NCBI GenBank assembly: GCA_029858565.1
Contig: JAOUEV010000006.1
Location: forward strand, 1-64,000
DNA length: 64,000 nucleotides
Reading direction: 5' to 3'
DNA from: Nitrospirota bacterium
Lineage (GTDB): Bacteria > Nitrospirota > UBA9217
The notes under the pieces: model-generated
Told to the model about the DNA's origin: nothing
Database searches by the model: none
Seen by the model: the letters and a program-made list of their open reading frames with translations, nothing else
Part shown: piece after piece, positions 1 through 10,107 of the stretch
Layout of the letters: every line of letters starts with the position of its first letter
Position numbering within the stretch: position 1 is the stretch's first letter
Position numbers and translations under genes: made by a program

Positions 1-4
1 CGGG

Positions 5-523
5 TTGCTGAGGATCGCGGCGGGCCACCGTGAAGTGATAGCAGGATTCGGCGCGCTTGCGGCGGTGCTGGGCCTGTTCCTGCTGCTCCTTCCTCCGGGA
101 GGAACAGCGCTGCCGCAGGATAGCAGGCATATCCTGTTCTACAGCCAGGACTGCAAGCACTGCGCGGAGATCAAAAAGGAGCTCGAAGCGGGAAAAGTGG
201 AGTTTGAACCGGTGCTGATCAAGGAATACTCGGCCACGCTCAGGCCCCTGGGCATCGAAGAAGTGCCGACCCTTCTCGTGACGGGCCCCTATGAAAAAAT
301 ATTCCTGACCGGGACCAAGGCTATCCGCCGGTATCTCGCGTCCTGCTCGGCCGAATCGGCCGTTGCCGCGGGAGCCAAAAAAAGGTCGCCCGCTGCCGCA
401 GCCCGGAATCAGCCGGCCGGGCAGCTTGACCTGCGGATCTTTGCGCCGGCCGGATCGCCGAACGATATCCTCAACCCCATTCCCGACGAGGGTCTCTGCA
501 AGGAAGATGTCAAGTGTGATTGA
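5..523 (+). CDS. thioredoxin/glutaredoxin-like membrane-anchored protein (start uncertain, may extend upstream)
   Basis: N-terminal hydrophobic segment, then FYSQDCKHCAEIKKEL (CxxC-type redox motif) and VPTLLV; near the window edge, TTG start. Confidence 0.55.
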   Translation: MLRIAAGHREVIAGFGALAAVLGLFLLLLPPGGTALPQDSRHILFYSQDCKHCAEIKKELEAGKVEFEPVLIKEYSATLRPLGIEEVPTLLVTGPYEKIFLTGTKAIRRYLASCSAESAVAAGAKKRSPAAAARNQPAGQLDLRIFAPAGSPNDILNPIPDEGLCKEDVKCD

Positions 524-719
524 CGGACCTCCCAGGTTGTTCAGCGGAAATACAGAAATTCAGCTATATTATGTACACTAGAAAACCCCGTCCGGTCCGA
601 GGGATTTCTCTATGCACCGAGGGCCTGTGTCCGCATGCCGGCTGCACGGACGCCGGTGAAGCCATGCCGGACGGCGCGACAGATCCGCGGGCCGAAAGGC
701 GCATGATGAGGAGGCTGCA

Positions 720-1601
720 ATGGAGCGAATTGATGACGACATGCTGCTCGATGAGCTTAGAAAACGGTTGGAGGAGAACAAGATCGCCTTATCGAATCTT
801 CGGTCAATGACGCAGACGCTCGAGTCCATGAACGAGAAGCTGCGCCAATCAGAGGCGCTCAAAAGCGATTTCCTCTCCAATATCCGGAATGAGATCATCA
901 ATCCGCTGACCGCCATTCTGGGCATTTCCCGGCAGGTTGCCGCCAGGAAAGCCGATGCTGCGGAGGCCGCAGAGATGGCCCAGACGATCTATGATGCGGC
1001 CTTTGAGCTCGACTTTCAGCTCCGGAACATCTTTGCCGCGGCGGAGCTCGAAGCCGGGGATGTCGATCGCAGCATAGCAAAGGTCGATGTGGCGGCGCTT
1101 GTGCATGGCCAGATCGAGGCCTTCCGTCACAAGGCTGCGGAAAAAAAGGTGACCATAGAGTTCTCCTGCGAGACCGAGCCCGGCCTGTCGTTCAAGACCG
1201 ATCCGGACAAGCTCCAGAAGATCGTTGCCAACCTGCTGGCGAACGCGATCGAGTTCAATCTGGAGGGCAAGCGCGTACTCGTCCGTCTCTGGATCGAGAA
1301 CAAGCGGCTGAACATTTCCTTCAGCGACGAGGGGCTCGGCATTCCCGAGGCGGACCGGAAAAAGGTCTTCGACCGGTTCGTTCAGCTCGACTCCGGCGTC
1401 AGCAAGCGGCACAAAGGGCATGGTCTTGGGCTGAGCATCACGAAGGCCTTGACCGAAATGCTGGAGGGAAGCGTATCGCTCACCAGCGGACAGGGGGCCG
1501 GATGCGTTTTTACCGTGTCCGTACCTGAGAGCGAGTCCGATCAGGATGTGACCTCCGGCAACGGCAATGAGTTCATCTTCGAGGGCGGGACCCAGTTCTG
1601 A
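720..1601 (+). CDS. histidine-kinase-like protein with HATPase_c domain and degenerate H-box (His replaced by Asn)
   Basis: SDFLSNIRNEIINPLTAILG at the H-box position; N/G boxes NLLANAIEFN, DEGLGIP, GHGLGLSI. Confidence 0.8.
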   Translation: MERIDDDMLLDELRKRLEENKIALSNLRSMTQTLESMNEKLRQSEALKSDFLSNIRNEIINPLTAILGISRQVAARKADAAEAAEMAQTIYDAAFELDFQLRNIFAAAELEAGDVDRSIAKVDVAALVHGQIEAFRHKAAEKKVTIEFSCETEPGLSFKTDPDKLQKIVANLLANAIEFNLEGKRVLVRLWIENKRLNISFSDEGLGIPEADRKKVFDRFVQLDSGVSKRHKGHGLGLSITKALTEMLEGSVSLTSGQGAGCVFTVSVPESESDQDVTSGNGNEFIFEGGTQF

Positions 1602-1656
1602 TGGGGCGGGAAGGGAAGGCGCACTTCCGTGCGCGATCAATGAGGGACGTGCGTGC

Positions 1657-2148
1657 ATGACAGAAGGACGCGGGAACAATACGCATTATCTGCTGGCGGG
1701 AAGCCTTTTCGCCCATGAGGAGCCACATGTCGTTACGACCGTGCTCGGCTCCTGCGTGTCGGTCTGCCTGTGGGATTGTATGGCGCACCGGGGCGGCATC
1801 AATCATTACATGCTGCCGCTCTGGAACGGCGAAGGACTGGCATCGCCCAAGTACGGGAACATCGCCATCCTTAAGCTGATCGAACGTATGCGGGAGCTGG
1901 GATCGGAAAAACGCAACCTCCGGGCAAAGGTCTTCGGCGGCGGCGTGGTCCTGAACGTCACGAACTCGTTCATGAACATAGGTGAACGGAACATTCAGCT
2001 GGCCGACGACGTGCTCCGCAGTGAGAACATCCAGATCATCAGCGCGGACACCGGCGGTAATGTGGGCCGGAAGATCATCTTTAACACGGAATCGGGAACA
2101 GTCCTCGTTAAAAAGCTCATGAAGCAGATCGACGATATCCGTATCTGA
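1657..2148 (+). CDS. cheD: chemoreceptor glutamine deamidase CheD
   Basis: TVLGSCVSVCLWD, GGINHYMLP and KVFGGG motifs; ATG at 1657 preferred over the upstream ORF start. Confidence 0.85.
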   Translation: MTEGRGNNTHYLLAGSLFAHEEPHVVTTVLGSCVSVCLWDCMAHRGGINHYMLPLWNGEGLASPKYGNIAILKLIERMRELGSEKRNLRAKVFGGGVVLNVTNSFMNIGERNIQLADDVLRSENIQIISADTGGNVGRKIIFNTESGTVLVKKLMKQIDDIRI

Positions 2149-2248
2149 TCCCTCCCCCGGCATCGCGGCAAAATTCAGCTCATTGTCCCCACTGAAGCCG
2201 TCCTTTCCCTGTTGTTCGATAACTCCGCTGAATTTCAGGCAAATTTCT

Positions 2249-2277
2249 TGACTTTTCCGAATTGGCCGTGCTATTAT
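2249..2277 (+). promoter_or_regulatory. putative sigma70 promoter (TTGACT-18-TATTAT)
   Basis: TTGACT from 2248 and TATTAT at 2272-2277, upstream of the 2309 ATG. Confidence 0.5.
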
Positions 2278-2308
2278 CATGCTGCTGTTGAGTCATGGGG
2301 AACAGGTG

Positions 2309-3610
2309 ATGGCAGGCGAGAAGATCCTGAACATAGACGATAGCCCGACGGTCCAGCGGCTCATCGAGATGATCCTTGCGAGCCAGGGGTACAAGGTCGT
2401 GCTTGCGTCCGATGGCGAGGAAGGCATTGCCAAGGCGAAATCGGAGCGGCCCGAGCTGATCCTTGTGGATTTTGTCATGCCCAAAATGAATGGGTATCAG
2501 GTCTGCAAGACGCTGAAGGACGATCCCGAGTTCCGCGACACGCCGATCATCCTGGTCACGTCCAAGGGCGACAAGGTCGGCAGCAAATTCGTCGATACCC
2601 TCGGCATCACCGAGTATTTCACCAAACCCTTCCAGCCCGAGGAATTGCTGAGCAAGATCCGGGAGGTCCTCGACAAGAAGGCCGAGGAAGCTGCCGCAGC
2701 CCGCGCTGCCATGGCGGCGAAAGCGCGGTCTGCGCCCGCCGCGGCCCCGGCCGCGGCCGCACCGCAGGGTCTCGAGGCCATGATCGCGAATATCGTCCGC
2801 AAGGCGCTTGATGAGTTCGCGGCAACAACGCTTCCCGCCTTGATCAGACAGGAACTCGGCAGGGGCGGCGCCGGAGAAGACACGGGAGTTCCTGCGCCCG
2901 GCGGCATCCGCGGGAACCTTGCCGCTTTTCGCATCATCGAGCTCATGCAGATGCTCGCGCTTCAGCGCCACACCGGAAGGCTGGTCATCACACGGAAGGA
3001 AGGGCGGGCCGAGATCTTCTTCAAGGAAGGCGCTGTCGCATTCGCAGGCAGCACGCTGAACGGCAGCCTGCCCGGAGTGGACGGTCTTCTGCGAAAGACC
3101 TGCCGCGTTGACGAGGATGGATTGCAGCACGCTCTCCGGATCGCAGGAATGACCGGCCAGCCGATCGATGGTGTGCTTGCCCAGGAACGACTGATGGACC
3201 AGAAGGCCTTTGCCTCATGTCTCCGGCGGCACACGGAGGCGGTCGTATTCAAGGCAATGGCGTGGACCGAGGGTGACTTTGTGTTCGACCGCGAAGCGCC
3301 CCCGGTCTTTGCGAACCCCGTTGCGATCAAGGTTGACGATCTGATCCTCGAGGGCACTCGCCGGGCTGACGAGTGGATCCTGATACAGCAAAAAATCCCG
3401 AATTTATCCGTGGTGTTCGAGCCGCTCATCGGAAACGCCGAGGAGTTGACCCGCAGGGGTCTGAGCGCGGCTGACCTGAAAGTGTTTTCCATGGTGGACG
3501 GCCGTCGGTCAGTGCAGGATATTGTGGATGTTGCCATGATGGCGGATTTCGAGGTTGCCAAGAGCCTGTTCATTCTGCTGTCGGTCGGATTGATACGCAA
3601 GAAAAAATAG
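2309..3610 (+). CDS. response regulator with N-terminal REC and C-terminal DUF4388/PatA-like region
   Basis: KILNIDDSPTVQRLIEMI...LILVDFVMPKMNG; GNLAAFRIIELMQMLALQRHTGRLVITRKEGRAEIFFKEGAVAFA is DUF4388-like. Confidence 0.8.
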   Translation: MAGEKILNIDDSPTVQRLIEMILASQGYKVVLASDGEEGIAKAKSERPELILVDFVMPKMNGYQVCKTLKDDPEFRDTPIILVTSKGDKVGSKFVDTLGITEYFTKPFQPEELLSKIREVLDKKAEEAAAARAAMAAKARSAPAAAPAAAAPQGLEAMIANIVRKALDEFAATTLPALIRQELGRGGAGEDTGVPAPGGIRGNLAAFRIIELMQMLALQRHTGRLVITRKEGRAEIFFKEGAVAFAGSTLNGSLPGVDGLLRKTCRVDEDGLQHALRIAGMTGQPIDGVLAQERLMDQKAFASCLRRHTEAVVFKAMAWTEGDFVFDREAPPVFANPVAIKVDDLILEGTRRADEWILIQQKIPNLSVVFEPLIGNAEELTRRGLSAADLKVFSMVDGRRSVQDIVDVAMMADFEVAKSLFILLSVGLIRKKK

Positions 3611-3651
3611 GATTCGAGAGTCTGCAACCCTGCGATAAAACGAAAGAAAAC

Positions 3652-3680
3652 TTGACAATACCAACAAAAAGTGTTACCCT
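3652..3680 (+). promoter_or_regulatory. putative sigma70 promoter (TTGACA-17-TACCCT)
   Basis: ttgaca 3652-3657, 17-nt spacer, taccct 3675-3680. Confidence 0.55.
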
Positions 3681-3714
3681 GATTTTTATCGTGTGACACG
3701 TAAAGGAGAGGAAA

Positions 3715-4074
3715 ATGGCAAAGATACTCGTAGCAGATGACAGCCTGGCAGAGTTGCAGATCATTCAACAGACGCTCCAGTCGACAGGACACTCCATTGT
3801 CACGGTCATGGACGGAGAGGCGGCGGAGGCGAAGGCCAAGTCTGAGAAGTTCGATCTGATCATCCTTGACGTGATCATGCCGAAGAAGAACGGTTTTCAG
3901 GTCTGCCGCGAGATCAAGACCAATGACTCGACCAAGAACATCCCGGTCATTATGGTCACCTCGAAGGACCAGGAAAGCGACAAGTTCTGGGGAATGAAAC
4001 AGGGCGCGGACGAATATCTTACCAAGCCGTTCAAGCCGGAAGACCTGCTGAAGACCGTCAAGAAGTACATCTAA
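3715..4074 (+). CDS. single-domain response regulator (CheY/PilH-like)
   Basis: ILVADDSLAELQ...LIILDVIMPKKNG...MVTSK...TKPF. Confidence 0.88.
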   Translation: MAKILVADDSLAELQIIQQTLQSTGHSIVTVMDGEAAEAKAKSEKFDLIILDVIMPKKNGFQVCREIKTNDSTKNIPVIMVTSKDQESDKFWGMKQGADEYLTKPFKPEDLLKTVKKYI

Positions 4075-4103
4075 CGCCGGGATCCCCCCTGGAGGGAGGC
4101 TGT

Positions 4104-4604
4104 TTGGCCGATTTCGACACCGACGTCACCGCAGATGTGGTGCACCATGCGACTGCTGAGGAGGAAGTACGGGTCTGCCTCTTCGGCATCAGCGGGGACA
4201 CCTACGCCGTGACGGTCGATATCCTCGTCGAGATCATCATTCCTCAGAAGATCTTCCCAGTTCCTACTACACCACCCCACGTGATCGGCGTCATCAGCCT
4301 GCGCGGCAACATCGTCCCCATTGTCGATATCCGGCCGGCGCTCTCGCTGCCGCCCGCGACCGGGATCACGCAGGTCGCTATCATGCGCATCGGATCCACA
4401 ACGATCGGCATCGTCGTTGACGCCGTGTCGGAGGTCGTTGCGATCCCCCTGAGCAATATTCTTCCGCTTCCCTCCGAGCTTTCGGTGCAGGATGCCGCGT
4501 CGAAGAGCAGGAGCCGCTACCTGAAGGCGATCATTCAGCGGAAGAACGGTGTGGCGGCATTGCTGAACATCGATCGTCTGCTGGAAGCCATTTCACTTTC
4601 GTAG
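4104..4604 (+). CDS. CheW-like coupling protein
   Basis: CLFGISGDTYAVTVDILVEIIIP...VIGVISLRGNIVPIVDIR; TTG start. Confidence 0.85.
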   Translation: MADFDTDVTADVVHHATAEEEVRVCLFGISGDTYAVTVDILVEIIIPQKIFPVPTTPPHVIGVISLRGNIVPIVDIRPALSLPPATGITQVAIMRIGSTTIGIVVDAVSEVVAIPLSNILPLPSELSVQDAASKSRSRYLKAIIQRKNGVAALLNIDRLLEAISLS

Positions 4605-4658
4605 GCACGGAGCCGCACGGCGGCTGCGTGAAGATATTTTGCACAAAGGAGTTCGTCC

Positions 4659-6548
4659 ATGAAGATCGTTGACGGTATTCTGAATGCGCTTTTCCTGCGC
4701 CGGGTCAGCATCAGAACGAAGGTCGTGTTCATGATCGTGATGATGTCGGCAGTCTTCGGGTCCGGCATTCTCGGCTTCATCTACTATCAGCTCCAGAACA
4801 CGCTCAAGGACGAGTCGCTGAACAAGGCGCTGATCCTTGCCGACGGACTTTCCGTCAAGGCGGCGGAGCCGGTGCAGGTGGAGGACCTGAACGCCCTCCA
4901 GTTCATCCTGGGCGAGGCGATCGGACAGTCCGACGTGGCCTACGCGTTCATCCGCGACGGGAGGGGGAAGATCCTTTCCTCGTCCTTCGAGGGCAATATG
5001 GTTCCCCCGGCGCTGGCAAACATCAACCGGCTGGCGCCGAACGTTCCCTTCGGAACCGAGAACACCGAGCTTGCCATCAAGGACATGATCATCGAGGTCA
5101 CGGACATCGCCTCGCCGATCGGCGGCGGCGCTCTCGGGTCGATCCATATCGGCCTGAACATCACGCAGATCAAGCATAATATCCGGAATCTGCTCCTGAC
5201 GATCCTCTACGTCGGGGCCGGCGGTCTCGTTATCCTGTCCATTGTGACGATCATCATGGTTGCCATCATCATCGCGCCGGTTAAGGACCTGATGCGGGTC
5301 GCTGAAGCGGTGGGCCGCGGCGATTTGTCCGTCAAGGCCACGGTCAAGACCAGCGACGAACTGGGCCAGCTGGGACAGACCCTCAACAATACGATCGACC
5401 GTCTCCAGGGCCTGGTCCAGACCGAATCCGACCGGGACAAGATGCAGCACCAGGTCATGGACCTGCTGTCCATCGTGAGCGGCGCGGCCGAGGGCGACCT
5501 GACGGTCAAGGCTGAAGTGACCGCCGACGCGCTGGGATCGGTGGCCGACGCGTTCAATCTCATGATCACCGGTCTGACGAGCCTGGTCACCCAGGCGTTC
5601 AACGTGGCCCACGAGATCCAGACGTCGACGACGGATATTCTCCGGGCTTCGGAGCGCATGCGCAAGGGCGCCGAGCAGCAGACATCGCAGATCTCCACCG
5701 CCGTGCACGCCGTGAACGACATGTCCCACACGATCGCGCGCATGGCCGAGAACGCCGAAGCCGCGACCCAGACGTCCCTCAAGGCGACCCAGGCGGCAGT
5801 CAAGGGCGGAACCTCGGTGTCCGAAACGATCAAGGGCATGCAGCGCATCCGCGCGGCGGTGCAGACCACCGGGAAAAAGATCAAAGGCCTGGGCGAACGG
5901 TCCCTCGAGATCGGCGCCATCATCGAAGTGATCAACGAGATCGCGACCCAGACGAACCTGCTGGCGCTCAACGCCGCGATCGAGGCCGCCCGCGCCGGAG
6001 AGCAGGGCAAGGGTTTCGCGGTCGTTGCCGACGAAGTCCGGAAGCTCGCGGAACGCGCCGCCCGCGCGACCAAGGACATCACGAGCCTCATCAAGGGCAT
6101 TCAGGTTGAAACGAGCGAGGCCGTGACGGTTATGGAAGAAGGTACCCGCGAAGTGGAGGAAGGTACGAAGCTTGCCGACCAGGCCGGCGCAGCGCTCCGC
6201 GAGATCGAACAGATCGTTAAACAGACATCGACGCTGGTGACGGAGATTACGAAGGCGGCCAATGACCAGGTGAAGGTGTCCGAAAGCGTCGTGCACTCCA
6301 TGGACGATATTTCCAAGCTGACCCAGGAAACGACGGTCGGCGTGCGCGACACCGTGGAGACCATCAGCAGGCTGGCGGACCTGTCCACGCGGCTCGCCGA
6401 CGCTATCGGCCGGTTCAAACTGGGCGGGGAACAACATCCGCTGGCGGCACAGTCCGGCGAGCTTCCGGCGCTTGAAGGCGGTTATCCGCAGCTGGCGGCG
6501 GATGTCACGACAAGTGATGAGGAGATCAAGCTCGGTTTCATTGAATAG
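4659..6548 (+). CDS. methyl-accepting chemotaxis protein (PilJ-like, HAMP domains)
   Basis: Two TM segments; HAMP region; MCP hairpin tip [45 protein letters not shown]. Confidence 0.92.
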   Translation: MKIVDGILNALFLRRVSIRTKVVFMIVMMSAVFGSGILGFIYYQLQNTLKDESLNKALILADGLSVKAAEPVQVEDLNALQFILGEAIGQSDVAYAFIRDGRGKILSSSFEGNMVPPALANINRLAPNVPFGTENTELAIKDMIIEVTDIASPIGGGALGSIHIGLNITQIKHNIRNLLLTILYVGAGGLVILSIVTIIMVAIIIAPVKDLMRVAEAVGRGDLSVKATVKTSDELGQLGQTLNNTIDRLQGLVQTESDRDKMQHQVMDLLSIVSGAAEGDLTVKAEVTADALGSVADAFNLMITGLTSLVTQAFNVAHEIQTSTTDILRASERMRKGAEQQTSQISTAVHAVNDMSHTIARMAENAEAATQTSLKATQAAVKGGTSVSETIKGMQRIRAAVQTTGKKIKGLGERSLEIGAIIEVINEIATQTNLLALNAAIEAARAGEQGKGFAVVADEVRKLAERAARATKDITSLIKGIQVETSEAVTVMEEGTREVEEGTKLADQAGAALREIEQIVKQTSTLVTEITKAANDQVKVSESVVHSMDDISKLTQETTVGVRDTVETISRLADLSTRLADAIGRFKLGGEQHPLAAQSGELPALEGGYPQLAADVTTSDEEIKLGFIE

Positions 6549-6553
6549 CGTCT

Positions 6554-9235
6554 ATGGCGGGCTCATTGGATAAATCCGGCATCATCGAGTTCTTCCTGGT
6601 CGAGGCGGGAGAACACCTGCAGAACCTGAACTCGGGCCTGCTTGCCCTTGAAAAGGACCCCTCGAGCCGCGAAGTGATCGATGAGCTCTTCCGGGCCGCG
6701 CACACGCTCAAGGGCTCCGCGGCCATGATGGGTTTTCAGGGCGTAAGCGATGTGGGACACAAGGCCGAGGATATGCTCGGACTGTTCCGCTCGGGCTCCA
6801 TCCCCATATCGCGCGACACGCTGAACTTCCTCTTCGACAGCGTAGACGCGATAAAGCTCCTTGTGGACGGTATCGCGTCTAAAACGCCTGAAGATCCGCT
6901 CATTGTCGAGACCATAGCGCAGTCGTTCAAGACCATCGTCGACGCGGCAAAGGGCGCTCCGGCCGAGGCTCCTGCAAAGCCGGCAACCAAGCAGCCGGCC
7001 GCTCCCGCACCTCCCGCACCGGCTGCTGCCGTTCCCGAGCCCGCCCCTGCAGCGCCGAAACCGCCAACTGCGGAAAAGACACCTGCCAAACCGGTCAACC
7101 TCCCGTCGAGGGAGGAGCTTGATGATGCCTGGGAAAAGGCTTTTGCCGAGGAGAGCGAGACGCTGAAGCAGGCGCCGCCGTTTCCGGCGAAGTCCGCGCA
7201 AACCGAGCCTGCGCCACAGCGCACGCCGGCTGCCAATCCCCCTGCTGCGCCTCAGCCGGTTGCCGTGCCAACACCTCCGACCCCCGAGTCGCTCCGGCAG
7301 GAGATCGAGGAAGCCAAAAAGACAGGGGTCGTCGAGAAGCGCGGAGTGGGCAGACGCGCGACCGATGCGCCAGACGTCGAAAAGCAGTTCATCCGCGTGA
7401 ACATCGAACGCCTCGACAATCTGATGAACCTCGTGGGCGAGATGGTCGTGAACAGGAACAAGCTCTCGAAACAGGTGGATGCCATCAAGTCGTTGCGCGA
7501 TGAGCTTGTCTTCAGTCAGAACCGGCTGCTGTTCGAGATCAGGAACTTCGAGGAGAAATACGAATATACGCTGAACACCCAGACCCCGGCGCCCTCGGCC
7601 GTGCCCGCGCCGGGACAGGCAGGAGATTTCTTCGAGCTTGAGTTCGATCGCTATGACGACTTCAACCTGCTGTCCCGGAAGCTCATGGAGATCACGAACG
7701 ACACCAACGAAGTGATGATGGAGCTTGCCGGGCTGTTCGACTCCTTCGAGCTCGATACCGCGCGCATCTCCACGATCACCTCGAACCTCCAGGATGAGAT
7801 CACCCAGGCGCGCATGGTCGAGATGGACCGGCTGTTCCAGCTGTTCCAGCGGCCGGTCCGGGACCTGGCCCAGTCGGAGAACAAGCGCATTAACCTGGTG
7901 GTGACCGGCGGCGAGACAAAAATAGACAAGACGATCTTCGAGATCATCTCCGATCCCCTGATGCACATGGTCCGGAACGCGATCTCCCACGGCATCGAGC
8001 CGGAGGATGAACGTGTTCGCCGGGGAAAGGAACCGGTGGGCTCCCTGATCCTCTCCGCGCGGCATGACGGCAGCAGTATCGTGCTCCAGATCGAGGACGA
8101 CGGCAAGGGCATGGACCCGGAACAGCTGCGAAATGCCGCGGTCGAGAAGGGTTTCCTGTCACAGGGAGAGGCTAAAGGGCTGTCCGACGCAGAAGCGCTG
8201 AACCTGATCTTCCGGGCGGGATTTTCCACAGCTGCGAGCGTCGGGAAGGTTTCCGGCAGGGGCGTCGGCATGGACGTGGTCACCACCCAGCTGGGAAAGA
8301 TCAACGGACGGATCGAGATCAAGACCGAACGGGGTGTCGGCACCCGATTCATCATCAAGCTGCCGCTTACCCTTGCGATCGCCCAGGCGCTGATCATCAA
8401 GATGAAGGACCAGGAGGTCGCTGTCCCCATGAACCTCGTCGAGGAAACGACGCGGTTCTCGGAAAAGGACATTCAGCACACGGCCGGCGAGGAGATGGTG
8501 AATCTCCGCGGCACGCTCATGCGGCTGGTCCGGCTGAACACCCTGCTCGGCGCCGGCAAGCTCCCGAAGCGGGAGGAGGATTACCGGTATCCGACGCTGG
8601 TGCTCGTGATGGCGGAAAAGCGCCTGGCGCTGATGGTCGAGGACATTGTGGGCCGCGAGGAGATCGTGGTCAAGACCGTTGGGGACTTTCTCAGGAATGT
8701 GCGCATGTTCTCCGGCGCGACCATTTCGGGGGAGGGTGATGTCCGCCTGATCCTGAACATATCGCACCTGTTCGGCGAAGAGACGGTCAGCACCAAAACG
8801 AGCTTTGTCGGCACCAAGGAAGGCATTGCCGCGGACATCCCGAGGCGGAAGCCGCGGGTCCTTGTTGTCGATGACTCCATCAGCATCCGCAAATATGTTC
8901 AGCGTTTCCTCGACCGCAGCGGATATGAGGTCGAGACCGCAACCGACGGCATGAACGCTCTTGAGGTCCTGGGCAAGGCAAAGTTCGACGCCGTGATCAC
9001 CGACCTTGAGATGCCCGTCATGCACGGGTACGACCTGATCGCTGAAATGAAACGCAATCCTGTGTTCATGGTGATCCCGATCATCGTGCTTACCTCGCGG
9101 GCCGGCGACAAGCACCGGCAGAAGGCCATAGAAATGGGTGCGCAGGATTATCTGGTAAAACCGTTCGAAGAGCAGGAAATGATCGAAGCGCTGAGAAAGC
9201 TGTTGAGCGGGGCCGCCGTGGCGGCTCGCGCGTAG
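6554..9235 (+). CDS. cheA: hybrid chemotaxis histidine kinase CheA (Hpt, HATPase, CheW-like, REC)
   Basis: Hpt AAHTLKGSAAMMGF; MRNAISHGIEPEDERVRRGK; GRGVGMDVV; C-terminal REC VLVVDDSISIRKYVQ...VITDLEMP. Confidence 0.93.
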   Translation: MAGSLDKSGIIEFFLVEAGEHLQNLNSGLLALEKDPSSREVIDELFRAAHTLKGSAAMMGFQGVSDVGHKAEDMLGLFRSGSIPISRDTLNFLFDSVDAIKLLVDGIASKTPEDPLIVETIAQSFKTIVDAAKGAPAEAPAKPATKQPAAPAPPAPAAAVPEPAPAAPKPPTAEKTPAKPVNLPSREELDDAWEKAFAEESETLKQAPPFPAKSAQTEPAPQRTPAANPPAAPQPVAVPTPPTPESLRQEIEEAKKTGVVEKRGVGRRATDAPDVEKQFIRVNIERLDNLMNLVGEMVVNRNKLSKQVDAIKSLRDELVFSQNRLLFEIRNFEEKYEYTLNTQTPAPSAVPAPGQAGDFFELEFDRYDDFNLLSRKLMEITNDTNEVMMELAGLFDSFELDTARISTITSNLQDEITQARMVEMDRLFQLFQRPVRDLAQSENKRINLVVTGGETKIDKTIFEIISDPLMHMVRNAISHGIEPEDERVRRGKEPVGSLILSARHDGSSIVLQIEDDGKGMDPEQLRNAAVEKGFLSQGEAKGLSDAEALNLIFRAGFSTAASVGKVSGRGVGMDVVTTQLGKINGRIEIKTERGVGTRFIIKLPLTLAIAQALIIKMKDQEVAVPMNLVEETTRFSEKDIQHTAGEEMVNLRGTLMRLVRLNTLLGAGKLPKREEDYRYPTLVLVMAEKRLALMVEDIVGREEIVVKTVGDFLRNVRMFSGATISGEGDVRLILNISHLFGEETVSTKTSFVGTKEGIAADIPRRKPRVLVVDDSISIRKYVQRFLDRSGYEVETATDGMNALEVLGKAKFDAVITDLEMPVMHGYDLIAEMKRNPVFMVIPIIVLTSRAGDKHRQKAIEMGAQDYLVKPFEEQEMIEALRKLLSGAAVAARA

Positions 9236-9250
9236 CGCGCCGGACCCGGT

Positions 9251-9661
9251 ATGGCCGAATCGACCCGATATCTCATAATGACCCTCGAGGAGGAGAGCTT
9301 TGCGATACCGATCACGAGCTTGCTCGAGATCGCCGTACCGCGGGCCATCCAGCGGGATGCGAAACTGTCCGAGATCTTCGAGGGGAAGATAGACTACCGG
9401 GGCAAGCTGATCCCGGTGGTGAATCTGAAAAAGATCCTGAAGCTGCCCGGAGCCGTCGGGGGCTCCATGATCGTCACGAAATGCGGCAAGGGCGTGGTCG
9501 CTCTCCTGGTGGACAGCGCCAAGGAGCTGCTGGAGACCCGGGAGGCCCCTGTCCCGCTTCCTCCGGGGGTCATCAATTCGAGCCTCGGCTACTACGCCGG
9601 GGTGCTGAGGAACCGTGATGAGCTGGTCCTGCTGCTGAACGAGGATGGATTGCTGCCATGA
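9251..9661 (+). CDS. CheW-like protein
   Basis: YLIMTLEEESFAIPITSLLEIAVPRAIQ...IDYRGKLIPVVNLKKIL. Confidence 0.8.
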   Translation: MAESTRYLIMTLEEESFAIPITSLLEIAVPRAIQRDAKLSEIFEGKIDYRGKLIPVVNLKKILKLPGAVGGSMIVTKCGKGVVALLVDSAKELLETREAPVPLPPGVINSSLGYYAGVLRNRDELVLLLNEDGLLP

Positions 9662-10107
9662 CGAACAATTATCTCTTGTTTCGTCTTGGTGACCGTCTTT
9701 TCGGCATTTCGATGGAAGGCGCCCTGGAGATCCTTCCGTGGCGGAAGTCGCGGATGGTCCCGCTCGCCTATTCTTATATTGAGGGTTTGCTCGACTACCG
9801 CGGGACCATCTATCCGGTGTTCCAGCTGGCGTTGCTCCTGGGGCTGTCCCGGCCAGGCCCGATCGGCTTTACTGCGCCCGACCCCATGCAACCGTTGAAG
9901 GACAGGAGCATAGTCCTTCTCCGGGAGGGTGACCGGCGTTTCGGCATCACCGTGGACAGTGTTGTGAAGATGGCGAGGCTGGAACATCCCGACGATCAGA
10001 CCTCTGATATCAAGGGCATCCAGCCGCATCTGATCCTTGGCCGCAGTTTCGACGAGGACCAGGAAATCATTCTGCTCCGATTTGAAAGGTTATTCCATGC
10101 CGGCTAA
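9658..10107 (+). CDS. CheW-like protein
   Basis: YLLFRLGDRLFGISMEGALEILPW...EGLLDYRGTIYPVFQL; 4-nt overlap with the previous CDS. Confidence 0.8.
   Translation: MTNNYLLFRLGDRLFGISMEGALEILPWRKSRMVPLAYSYIEGLLDYRGTIYPVFQLALLLGLSRPGPIGFTAPDPMQPLKDRSIVLLREGDRRFGITVDSVVKMARLEHPDDQTSDIKGIQPHLILGRSFDEDQEIILLRFERLFHAG

Noticed and set aside
4593-6437. 614-aa minus-strand ORF opposite the MCP gene
   Set aside because: Shadow ORF caused by high GC and codon bias; low-complexity His/Arg/Asp-rich product, and the + strand gene is unambiguous.
6563-8065. 500-aa minus-strand ORF opposite cheA
   Set aside because: Shadow ORF of a conserved gene.
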